The notes under the pieces: model-generated
Databases searched by the model: none
Told to the model about the DNA's origin: nothing
The model's input: only the letters and a program-made list of their open reading frames with translations
In this document: positions 52,660-63,533 of the stretch, one piece after another
Layout of the letters: each line of letters starts with the position of its first letter
Position numbering within the stretch: the first letter of the stretch is position 1
Position numbers and translations under genes: made by a program
DNA from: Rusavskia elegans
Lineage: Eukaryota; Ascomycota; Lecanoromycetes; Teloschistales; Teloschistaceae
NCBI GenBank assembly: GCA_011316305.1
Contig: SAUG01000058.1
Coordinates: forward strand, 434,001-498,000
Length of the DNA: 64,000 bases
Direction: 5' to 3'

Positions 52660-55600
52660 CCGCTAGCTTTAATTTATAAAGTCTTTTTCGCTTACGCTTT
52701 TTATCTAGCGGAGGCTGCTTTATAGTAACTTTTCTTGGCTTTCTACGCCTACGAGGTATTTTCTATCTAATAATAATATTTCTTTCTATAAGATATTTTT
52801 TTATATAATTTTTACTAATTAAATATTTATTAGCCGATTTTTCTAGAGATTTATAAATATAAATATTTAAAATTTTGATCTAAATAACTTTATATAAACT
52901 ATATTAATTAACTTTAAACTTTTAAAATTATTTAGTTCTAGTTAAAACTATATTTTCTTCAATAAAAATATTCTCTTTTACTTTCGAAATCTATACCTTT
53001 TTATTAGTTTTTATTCGTACTATAATTTCTTTAAATACTTTAGTTTAATCGCGTAAAAAAATAGTATAAGATCGATTCTTTTATTATATCTTTCCGGAAA
53101 AGGGCTAGAAATATTAGTCGGTAACGTCGGATTAATACTATAAAGTAAATAAATAGATAAAAATTTAGTAGTTATATATATATAAATATACGTAGTAAAT
53201 AGAATCTAGTTTAAATAAAAATTCTAAATCAGTTTCGGTTATCTAATATAGTATTTAGTAAATATTTTTCCGAAAACTCCGTTAAATCTTTTAATAGCGC
53301 TATTTATTAATAGATAATAAGATATTATTTTTTAATATTTAATTTCTACTAGACGGTACGCTTTATTTATAGCTAGAGCCTAAAAATTTATACTTCGATT
53401 AGTAATAATTTTTTTCGGAAAATCGTAATTATAGTAGATCTAATAGATAATAAATTCGGCTAGTATCTCTACTATTAGATTTAAAAGTATTCAAACTATA
53501 GGCTATCTAGTAACGTATTTAATTATAGTTATAATCTATTTATTACTCTATTCGATTTCTAGTAAAGGATCGATAAAATCGAATCTCTATTATTTAAAAG
53601 GATTTAACCTATCTTTCTAGATATCTAAAAGATATATTATACTCTATTTAATATCGCGAGAAATAGTAGTAAACTAATATTCGGAATAGTATTTAATATA
53701 ATATTTAATATCTTTTTTTATTTCGGGCTATTACTATTTTATATAAATAATATCTATTATTATTTTATATAAATAGAAACTATATTATTTATAGATATTA
53801 TCTAGAAAGTTCGTATAAGCCTATACTAGAATATAGAATATCTAACTATTTTAAAGCGAATCTCGATACTATATTATATTATTTTTAATTCGGAAATAAT
53901 ATTTATATCTTTTTAAAATAGCTTTTATTTTCGGATTATTAATTAGGGTTCCGGACTCCGTATAAACTCTAATAGTAATATTAAATAAAATCGTATAATT
54001 ATCGATTTTACCGATAAATAACTAGAAATCGTTTTTTCGATTTAGAATATCCGCTACCGTTATTTTACTATCCGGTTTATATTTTCTAAATTCTATAAAC
54101 TAGTAAATAAATCTTTTAAAAGATTTAGTAGTAGTTCTAAAATATTATAAGCTTTTATAATCCGTTTTAACGACTATAGTTATTTTGTTCTCGATATAGC
54201 AGCGCTATTACTATAGAAATTCTGAAATAGTAAAAAATTTTAATTTATAGATAGCGTAATTATATTCTATAAATATAAATACTTTACTTTCGAAAATGAT
54301 AGACTATTTAATACTATCGGTATTAATTTAATAGAAAACGGTACTTTATTTAAAATCGGAAATATTCGTTTTAATAATAAAAAGTAAAGTTATATCGGGT
54401 TAAATAGGAATTTTATTATTTATTATAATATTTTTAAATAGTGTATATATATTTCGAGCTGGGAAATTTATTCGAATTAATTTATACTTTTTACTTTTTA
54501 AGCTCTAGATTAATTTATAGAGAAATCTATAAATTAATATAAAATGTTTAATAAACTTCCGGTAATAGATATATTACTCTAAAAAGGACTATATATTATA
54601 TACCGTCTATAGTAATAGCTAGTTGCTAATAGCTTTTACCTTCGCTGTATCTATATTGACAATTCTATTATTAATAATATATCTATAAAATTTAATTAAC
54701 TTTTAGAAAAATAGATATTTTAAAATTTTTATAAATAATTAGTTTTTCTCGAATATCTCTATAATAGTTTTAATATACTATATATACTTTTTTTTATTCT
54801 ACGAATAGATTAAAATATTATCCAAGTAAACTACTATAAAATTTTTGAGAAACGGTTTAAATATATTATTTATTATAGTTTAGAATATTATAGATACGTT
54901 CGTTAAACTAAATAGTATAACTAAGAATTTATATTTACCCGCTTTAATATTAAAGGCTGTCTCTATACGATCTTTTTTAAGATTAATAATCTACTAGTAA
55001 CCGTTTATTAGATTAATTTTATTAAATATTTTACTATTCCGATAGTATCTAGATAATCTTAAATTTTAGATAATAGATATCTATTTTTAATAGTTAGACT
55101 ATTAAAATCCCGATAGTCGATATATATATACTAGCTATCGTCTTTTTTTTTAATAAAAAAAACAGGCGCGCTTTAAAAAAATAATTTAATCGAATTAATT
55201 TTATTTAGTAAAATATTCAATCTAATACTTCTACTTTTTATTCTATTTAGAAAATAAACTATAATAAACTCGGTTAATAGATCGAATTTCGCCGATTTTA
55301 ATCGTATAATCTAATAGTCTCTCCGGTAGTAGTTTTATCGGAAAATTATTTTAAAAGTAATCTAAATATTTTGGACTAAAAATTCTATCTAGTTCTATAT
55401 AGTCTATTATTTTCTGGACCGAACTAAATTATTCCGAGAAATTAGGTTCGTTTTATATAATATATAGGCAGGCCTATATATCCTATTTAATAAATCGTTT
55501 AAACCTTCTAAAATTAATTTCGGAAAACTCGATCGAGGTATTTTTAAAAAGCTATAAGCGATATATATTCGAGGTACTATATAGCCGATATATAATTCTA

Positions 55601-57300
55601 TTTTTCTAGATTCGAATTTCTAGTATATTATAATTAGATACTAAATTATACTATTTCTAAAAATCTTTTCCGAAAATTAGATTATAGTTTATATTTAATA
55701 CTATATAAAAAGTAATAGTAGAAAAGATTCTATAAAACTATAGAAGCTTTACTATTTCTAAAATATCTATAATTCTACTACTTTCGAACTATATTCTATC
55801 CGATAACTATTAGAACTCTAATTCTAGAAAGTTAATAATACGTCTAGTAATAAAGTAGTTAGTAGTATCTAAATTAGCGAAAACTTCGAGGTAATTTTTA
55901 TTAATCTATAAATTAAACCGTATCTATCTATTAAATCCCGGTATTCGATCTATATAAAAAAGTTGCTTACTATTTTATATATCTTTAAATAATAGTAATA
56001 TATCGTAGAAAATAGTTAAAGCTTCTTTTAGTATCTTTTTAGAAATTATTTCTAATTTCTCGATCTTTACTTTAACTAGACCGAACTATTTTTCTATTAT
56101 TAAAGGCCTTTTACCGATACGATATATAGGCCTAGATATATATAATATTATTTATTTTCCGATAATCTGTTATTAATAATCGCCGATAGATTTTTTCTTT
56201 TAGAAAAAATCTAATTTAGAGAAATATATCTCGGAATATAAATACTCCGGTAATTTTTTTCGCGATAGTTAAACTTTCTATAATTATAGTATTTATTCGT
56301 ACTATTTAATCCCTTTTATCTATTTCTTTCTTTTTAATTACTTTAGCTATAACTATAGCCGCTTCGACTGCTTCGACTACTAGTATCTATAGAGTTAATC
56401 TCGATAGTATTAGATTATTCGTCCGTTAAAATAGCTATAGTATCTCGGTTACTATAGTATTTAATATTAACCTTTTCGAATATTATAGCAGCGTTTATAA
56501 TATTTATTAGATTTATCGGTTATTTGCTTTATTATTATAAAACGAAATATTATTCGATAGCTAACTAGATATTAGACTTTAGATAATCTATAAAATATTT
56601 TAAAATAGTATATTTACTAATTTCGCTCTTAATATCTATATATAATTTAATAAAAGTAAAGTAATATATTTTATTATCACTAAAAGCTTTAGTTTAAGCT
56701 AGTTTATAATAAGTAACTAAAGCTTTTTCTATAAAGTTCGGTTTATCCTATCGCTCTAAAAAGGTTTTACGGAAGTATTTCTAGAAGTTTTTATCTAGAT
56801 TAAAGATTTATTTAATATACTACGATTTAGTATTATTAATAAAATACTAGCTACTATAGAAGATAAGGTCCGAGATAGTTATAATATAAAATTAATAATA
56901 ATATTTAAAGCAGCGGAGCTAGATATAGGCGATATAGTAGTTATATTTAAAATCTTTAAAGTTAGAAGGCTTTTTATTATAGACGTTCTACGTTATATAG
57001 ACTATAGAAATATTAGAAATATTAGAAATATTAGAAAGAATAGACCTATATAACGGCAGATTAATATTTTTATTAGAAAGTTCTAGTAGCTCTAGGTTAA
57101 AACCGCTATAGCCGGAACGACGATAATCTAAACCGGTATAACTATTTCTACGGTTTATACGAAGATAACTAAAAGATCGGTTACGTCTACTACTAGGCCT
57201 ACTTTCGTTATTACCGTCGTAAAAATCGTTATTTTCGGAGGTACCTAGGATACCCTCGAAACTAATATTTTTCCTAAAAATATCTTTTTCTATAATAGAG
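52660..57300 (-). pseudogene. Gypsy Gag-Pol remnant
   Basis: Reverse transcriptase lies at about 55,170-54,780. Reading through RIP stops gives TIKNRYLLSKI, ETAFNIKAGKYKFLV, FSLTN and the catalytic VVYLDNILIYS (YLDD-type box, second Asp read as Asn, a RIP-type change, near 54,815-54,830). Integrase core is at about 53,605-53,355: PFKWWRFDFIDPLLEIE, then AEFIIYW, DFPKKIITNRS. The C-terminal end is strongly basic (KIPRRRRKPRK...KKRKRK at 52,683-52,765), as in nuclear-targeting tails. RNase H should lie around 54,400-54,000. Gag would occupy roughly 57,300-56,200, but no zinc knuckle can be read. The gene is dead: every frame is stopped. Confidence 0.8.
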
Positions 57301-57566
57301 ATAGTAGTAAATTAAGTTATAATCAGATTTTTTAAAAAAAATTCTATAACGGGATTTCGGGTTTATATAAATTTTAAAAAAGGCTATATTTTTATTATAT
57401 ACTATTTTTCGGTCTATATTAACGCTGAACTAGAAATAGAAAAAGAATTTAAATCGAAAATTTATATTCGAATTTAGAAAATCTTATTTATAAAAATTGG
57501 TAAAACCGATTTAAAGAAATTTTAATAATAGAGTAAAGTTAGATCGTTTATAGCTTTAAAAGGTTA

Positions 57567-57762
57567 TTACTACTAATATAGACAAGTAAAGTATTTATAT
57601 ATATAAATATTTCTATATTAAATCTATATTTATTTTTATTTCCGTTTTTATAATTAACGTTTTAATTAGTTAGTATTCGAATTCGTATATAACTATATAA
57701 TCCAGATATATATTCTATAATCTTTTAGACCGTTTATATAGTTCAGAACTCTGACTACTATA
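57567..57762 (-). repeat. LTR (5' LTR of the minus-strand Gypsy element)
   Basis: Direct match to 49,455-49,650. It ends CTGACTACTATA, consistent with a RIP-altered CA terminus. This copy retains a few more C/G bases than its partner. Confidence 0.75.
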
Positions 57763-57834
57763 TATATATTATATTAGAAATTTACGGTAATAGTTATTTA
57801 ATAAAAAAAGAAAGATCGAATATAAAGTTAGTTA

Positions 57835-58747
57835 TTTAATATAATCGTTAGCTAGATTTTAGTTAAAGTTAACGTATCTATATCTTTCTATAAATTTCTA
57901 GCGAATTCTACTATATATTTCTATATACTTTTAACTACTATTTTAGATGAATTCTTCCTAATATTAATTATATTATTATCTATTATTTTATTAGATCTAA
58001 ATTAAAATTACTATCTATATAATCTAAATCGGTCGTAAACTATAAATATAATAGAAGGTAGTCGAAATTAAAATATATATTTTATAATATATATAGTATA
58101 GATCCGATTACTATATATAAATATTACTAGAAACTTAAGAAAACCGATATATAGAAAACTATAGATTCAAATATAAAGGCCCTTTTAAAATAAAATACTA
58201 GAAACGAGGAAACGGACGATAGAATTAATAAAAGGCTTTATAGTAATATAATAGAATATAATAGATTATATTAGATATTGATTCGTTTATATATAATATT
58301 ATACTATAAAACTAAATTCCGTAATAAAATTTATTAAAAAAAATAAAAAAAGTAATATTTATCGATTTGATAAAATAGAAACGGAATAGAATAATATATT
58401 AAAGTAATATATTAAATATTAATAGAAATTTCTAATTTAAAATTATTTACTTTTAATATTTTTTTAAATCTACTATAGCTGCTAAAAATACGAATAAAAT
58501 AATATTAACTAAATATATTGTTTTAATTATTTGTTTTATCTAATAATAAATAATCTATTATAGCGGTTTTAAAAAAGTTGAAACGCTAGAATACTAGAAC
58601 TTCTATAAAAATAATCGAAGTTTATTAAAGAATTTAGTTATAATAGTAATATAGTTTACGTAGCTATCGAATCTCCGTATAAAAAGGAAAACGAAAATAT
58701 TAATAATATCGTCGAAGTTAATAATAAAGACTAGATAGTAAAGAGAT
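57835..58747. repeat. Internal segment Z, second copy (left part)
   Basis: Matches 38,690-39,545. It is interrupted by the hAT element at 58,748-61,896 and resumes at 61,897-62,110. That gives an empty site in the 38,690 copy near 39,545. Confidence 0.6.
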
Positions 58748-61700
58748 TAGATTGGCCGTCGAATCGGATTTTAAACTCGGATTAAAGGAACCGATCCGAT
58801 CCGGATCGGTTCCGACTTTTCTAGATATCGAATTAAATCGGATTAAATTTTTTTAAAATTCGATTCGATTCGGTTCTAGATTAAATCTAGAAACCCGGGT
58901 TTAATCTTTTAAAATCGCTAAAATCTCCTTTTCTATATTATAATACTAAAAAATTCCGGTTTTTACTATATAATTATATTATAATACTAATACTTTAGAT
59001 ACGATTTAGATAAATATCGATAATTTACTAATAAATAGTAAATAAAAAAAAAGTCAATATTTATATATCTATATTAATTTTAAATTTTATAATTAATATA
59101 AAATATCTAATTTTTTAATTAATTTTTATCTATTCGTTTTCTAAACCGATACGCCTAGTAAAGTTCTAGAAAATAAATCTTTTCTAAATAGAATCTATTC
59201 TAGCTAGTCTATAAACTAGACGGTAAAACGATTTATAAATATTATACTATTTAAATACAATTAATTATAATAAAGATAAAAATATATTATTAAATTTATA
59301 TTGTTAATTAAATTCGAATTAATTATCTAATACTAGTTATTCAAAACGATAATATATAAACTAAATAGAATTTATATTATTATAAAATATTCGAATATTA
59401 ATAGTCTAGTATTTCTATCGCTATTAATGTTAAAAATAAAATCTATAGAAAACTAATTATTTTTTACTAGTTAAAAAAAGTTATAAAATATATATAATCG
59501 AAAAAATAGTATAAATTTTACTAGATAGTTTTAATAATAAATAGTTTCTCTAAAATTATATATAAAAATATTCTAAAATATTCGACTATTGTATTATCTC
59601 TAATTCTTCTAATATCTCTACTATAAAGAAATATTTTAACCTTATAATTTACTAATAAACTAAGTAATATAATTTATAGTCTTTTATTAAAAAAATATTT
59701 ATCCGCGTAAATAGCTAATAGTAATATAAAAAGATAATATTAAATTTAATTTAAATAAAAGAAAAAAACTATATTAAATTTAATTTTACTTTTGACTAAA
59801 CTATATAGAACTAATATCTATATAAAACTTTTTTAAATTTAAATCTACAAGTTCGGACTATTAAAAATAAAAGATTTAGATAATTACTATAAATATTTCG
59901 TCTAGATATAAAGATAATTAGCTATATATAATTTATATAAATAATTTTTAATAGCTATAAAACTATCTACGAATTAATTAAATCTATAATAGATTATATA
60001 TTTAGAAACATTTATATACCAGATTAATATTTAATATTAATTTTAGAAATATCTAATTAGATTTGTATTTTATTCTATTAATTATTCTAGCTATTTATAG
60101 TATTAAAAGCTATTAAAATTTTTAGATTTTTTCTAGTTTAGATAGAAACTTTTAGATATTATTACCGATAATATTATATTTAATAGTATATTAAAAAAAA
60201 GTTTAAAAAGATTTTTATTCAGTTTAATAGCCGATAGAATCGAATTTAAAATTCTCTACTTTATCTAGCTTATATAATTAATCTAGTAATCTAAAATTTT
60301 ATGAAAACTATTAGACTATAAATAATTTACGACGATTTTATTTAAAAACGAGATAATAAATAAATTAGAAATATTAGTATTAGCTTATCTAATATCGTAA
60401 AAATGAAAATATATATATATATATAATATAAATTTTGAATAAAACTAATATCTTTCTTAGGCTTCTATTATTATAGTCTATATTTCTTTTTTCCTTTAAC
60501 GCAAGCTTCGTTTTAAAGAAATCTAGAAAAGAGTCGATTCTAATTTTAAATCTAGGAATATAAATTAAAATATCTATATTTAATAGGATTTATTATATTT
60601 TATAATTTATCGAATAAATTAATTAAACTATTTTATAACTAAATTTATAGAAAAAAATTCGTGAAATCTATAAATATAAGAAATTACTTTTAATATAAAT
60701 AAATAATAATTTCTTTTTTTTTATAAATAGTATACTATAGCCGTTCTATAAAATTATTTTATTAGTTTTAAAAACTATAAATATTGGAATTTATTTAGTA
60801 TTCCGACTTTATAGTACTATATTCGATTATTTTTTTAAAATAAAAAAAATAGTTCGATTATCGAACTATACTGATAAAAAAATAATATTAATAGTTTATA
60901 ATAATATTAATATAAAGTTTATAAAGTACTATTTTTATACTAAAAATGGAAATAGATTAATTTATAATTTTATAAATATTCTAGATTCTATAGTAAAGTT
61001 TAGCTTTTTTTAAAACTAGAATAAAGAAAAAAATAATAAAAAAATAGAAGACTTTTTAGAATATAAAAATAGATATTACCGTATTAGATCGAATTTAAAG
61101 AATATTTTACTAAATATTATAGGATTTCTATTAATCTATTTAAATCTACAACCCGCTATATAAAAGAAGATAAAGTAATATAAAAAGGTAATATATTATT
61201 CTTTCATCTATTTTAAATAATATTCTTCGATAATTCTAATATTTTTAAATAGCTATTTTCGAAGCTAATTAATATCTTTGTATTAATACTACCGAAGATA
61301 ATCTAAATTAGATATTTTAGAAAAATAACATTTCGAATTTTCTAAAACTAATATAAATAGCTCGCGATATTTTTATTTATTTAATATCTTCGGTAAAAAT
61401 AGAACGAACTTTTAATTTTATAAAGAGAGTTTATTAATAGAATCGAGTCTGAAAAATTCTAAAATATATAGAGCAGATAATAATAATTAAATACTATAGT
61501 AGTACTATAGATTTAAAAATAAAAAAAGCTTTAAAAAGACTATAGAATATATATAATCGGGTTATAATTAATAGATAAAAGATTATTTAAAATATAGAAT
61601 CTTTTTAAAAAAGAATTAGAAAATATTTTAGTTAAAATAAATTAATGATTTTTTAGTTTAATATTTAATAAAATATATTATCGCTTTATATTACTAGTAT

Positions 61701-61896
61701 TCGATTGTCTAATATAATTATAAATCGGATCGGACAAAATTTCTATCGGTTTCTATTTTATAATCCGATTCAATTTTCGATTTTAATTTTAAAAATCGAT
61801 CTATATCTTTTAATAGGTCGGATAAAATCGACTCGCTAAAATTTAAATCGGATTCCCGAAATACCGATAGAAACTCGTATCGAAATAACCTATTTA
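58748..61896 (+). mobile_element. hAT element (family B) with transposase remnant
   Basis: 3,149 bases, from TAGATTGGCCGTCGAATCGG to the right end CGAAATAACCTATTTA. Target duplication AAAGAGAT (58,740-58,747) and AAAAAGAT (61,897-61,904), one RIP-type change. The ends are those of the family B MITEs (34,173, 51,338 and others), so this is a plausible former source of their transposase. The internal subterminal parts are rich in CGATCCG motifs. Confidence 0.8.
59100..61650 (+). pseudogene. hAT transposase remnant
   Basis: Plus-strand coding remnant inside the 3.1-kb hAT element. The N-terminal part begins near 59,110 (LDRYA). The C-terminal dimerisation domain is clear at 61,295-61,430: after a WKN-like segment it reads IARDIFIYLISSVKIERTFN, matching the hAT consensus around LSIPATSVxSERxFS. 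About 2.5 kb of coding length is normal for a hAT transposase (600-850 residues). The homologue at 39,830-42,870 on the minus strand matches along its length. All frames contain RIP stops, so the protein is not made. Confidence 0.75.
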
Positions 61897-62368
61897 AAAA
61901 AGATATTCTACTAAATAGAATAATACTAAACTCGAAAATAATAAAAGTTTAGCTAAAAAGATTAACTTTAATTAGAATAAAAATAAAAATAAAAATAAAG
62001 ATATAGAAAAAGAAGAAAATATAGAAAAAAAAGGCGGAAGCGAAAAGTAAAAATAATAAAAATATATAAAAAAATATTAAATACTTTAACTATTTATCTA
62101 TATCTAGAATAAGTAAATCTAGATAAATATATTACTTCGATATATTACTATATTATTAATAAAAAAATAGATTTTATAATATAGAAAAAAAGTTTTAACG
62201 ATTTTAATAAATCGAATCCGAATTTCCGGATTCGATCTAGAATTAAATCGGATCGAATTCTAGAAAAATCCGATCTAATTCGGTTCGATATTTAAAAAAG
62301 TCGAAATCGATTCGGATCGGATCGATTTTTTTAATCCGGATTCGAAATTCGATCCGACGGCCAGTTTA

Positions 62369-62463
62369 CTCCCGATCTATCGGATTTAATCTCGTTAACT
62401 CCGAAGAACGCTAGATCCGCTAGGTTTTCAGATCACGTAGTCTGTCACTACGTCATCTAGACC
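62369..62463 (-). mobile_element. Truncated SINE head
   Basis: Matches the first 95 bases of the tRNA-headed SINE on the minus strand (CATCTAGACC end equals CATCCAGGCC). It is cut just inside box B by the hAT end at 62,368. Moderately RIP-mutated. The rest of this SINE is not found at the other end of the hAT element. Confidence 0.7.
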
Positions 62464-62864
62464 ATTTATTTTTAATAGATATTAAATATTTTTTGATTTG
62501 TATATAATTTTATATCGATATTTTATTTATAATTAAATTTTTGTTTCTACGATATTATTTTATTCATTTACGGATATATTAATGAATCTATAAATAGAAA
62601 ATATATTGGATCGAAAATGATAAAAAATATAAAATAATTTATCTATTTACAATTATTCAAATAAAATAAAATTAGATATTAGATTTAAATTGGATTTTAG
62701 AAAAAATAATCCAATCTATTTCGAATCTAATCTAGTTTATTCTACAGCGTAATTTTTTCTAGATAGACCTTTTTATAGAAGTTTACTTTTTTGACGAATT
62801 TACGGCTTTAAATGATTTAAATAGAATTTAGATATATAATATACGAATGATATATTTTAACTTC
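62464..62864. other. AT-rich transition, no gene
   Basis: Contains AT-rich sequence with a rising share of CA/TG toward the boundary. No coding trace and no repeat shared with the rest of the window. Confidence 0.5.
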
Positions 62865-63016
62865 GAGGCCATCTGAATCGCACCGTGGTTGCTAGAAAGA
62901 GATTTGGAGTGGTTCGTTGGAAGTGGTACAGATTCTCTCTGGAAGGTTGCGTAGCTATCTACTATTAGAGCTAATCCATTTAGTTCGCTCTCATCTCACC
63001 TGAAGCAATTCTCTTC

Positions 63017-63042
63017 CAGCCTTGCCAAGCCAAGCAAGGCTG
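63017..63042. repeat. Nine-base-pair hairpin
   Basis: CAGCCTTGC and GCAAGGCTG are perfect inverted repeats separated by an 8-base loop, just upstream of the CACGTG/TATA block. Confidence 0.7.
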
Positions 63043-63045
63043 AAG

Positions 63046-63060
63046 TCACGTGATATAAAA
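63046..63060 (+). promoter_or_regulatory. CACGTG palindrome and TATA box
   Basis: TCACGTGA (63,046-63,053) is a palindromic bHLH-type site, followed directly by TATAAAA (63,054-63,060). The pair is a plausible core promoter for the downstream gene. Function inferred from sequence only. Confidence 0.4.
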
Positions 63061-63533
63061 TCAAGGTAGGTCACGATCATTAGCCGTTTGCTATTTCAAC
63101 AGTATTTTGCACTCGAGTCGCGTCGATATCGCACTGGATAGGTAGCTGGGCAGCCCTTTTGTATCCTGCTCGAAACCCTTCCTGACAGTACGGCGTTCTA
63201 CCAAGCATTGGCTCACTAAAGTTGCGCCAGTATCCGTACGAAGTTGCGCTGTCAAGTTGGCACGAATGGGAAGCTAGGATCCGGCCCGTGCATCCCCACT
63301 TTTAGTTTGGCGCTTAAATTCGGCTTCTCATTCGACATGTATAAATTCCTGCAGACGCCACCTTGCCCTTTTTGCGAGGCCGACAGCGGCTGAGAAGGCT
63401 GCCACCAAGTCTAGGCGACTGGATGGCCTTGTAGTGACTGATATGAATCAGCCCATTCTTGTTGTTTTCTAGCTTGTGTTTTGCCAGTACACGAAGACTT
63501 GGGACGTTAAAGCTTCTCACACCGGATCGATTA

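Larger units (their letters stand above)
49455..57762 (-). mobile_element. Ty3/Gypsy LTR retrotransposon, RIP-decayed
   Basis: Two direct repeats of about 193 bases bound an 8.3-kb region whose minus strand carries reverse transcriptase then integrase, the Ty3/Gypsy order. The hAT sequence on either side joins smoothly (GTATATATA... / ...TATATTATATT), compatible with a 5-base duplication of TATAT. A family B MITE, itself carrying a family A MITE, is inserted at 51,338-52,265. The RIP load is heavy throughout. The exact LTR 5' boundary is uncertain by some 20 bases. Confidence 0.8.
47976..62368. mobile_element. Composite hAT-type element split by nested insertions
   Basis: The left end at 47,976 (decayed TAGACTGGCTACTTCGG) matches the 806-base element at 25,341. 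After the Gypsy insertion the same element resumes at 57,763, continues through segment Z, and ends CGACGGCCAGTTTA at 62,368. Nested inside are a family A MITE (48,346-48,763), a Gypsy LTR element (49,455-57,762) and a transposase-bearing hAT element (58,748-61,896). The outer flanks TTTATAGA and CTCCCGAT do not match, so the two ends may not belong to a single insertion event. Confidence 0.5.
1..62860. other. RIP-mutated AT-rich isochore
   Basis: The sequence is extremely AT-rich, with CA and TG dinucleotides nearly absent from long stretches, TA in excess, and CG still frequent. That is the footprint of RIP (CpA to TpA), known from Pezizomycotina. No ATG-started frame of any length survives, because TGG, CAG and CAA codons have become stops. 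Almost everything that can be recognised is a transposable element. The right edge is sharp, at about 62,860. It could be an ordinary AT isochore or a pericentromeric block. I see no telomere repeat. Confidence 0.9.
62865..63533 (+). promoter_or_regulatory. Upstream region of the patatin-like gene
   Basis: Balanced base composition with normal CA/TG frequency begins abruptly here. It contains a hairpin, a CACGTG palindrome and a TATA box near 63,017-63,060, then about 470 bases to the proposed start codon. That is long enough for a 5' UTR, possibly with an intron. No independent gene is evident. A long minus-strand frame over 63,314-63,661 is antisense to the patatin exon and has no recognisable domain. 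Confidence 0.5.

Noticed and set aside
1..62860. Organellar (mitochondrial) origin because of high AT content
   Set aside because: Nuclear features dominate: Gypsy and hAT elements, a SINE, RIP dinucleotide bias and a spliceosomal-intron gene on the same sequence. No mitochondrial genes are present.
63459..63533. Upstream extension of the patatin-like frame by 25 codons
   Set aside because: It begins at TTG and contains no ATG. A fungal gene should start at the ATG at 63,534.
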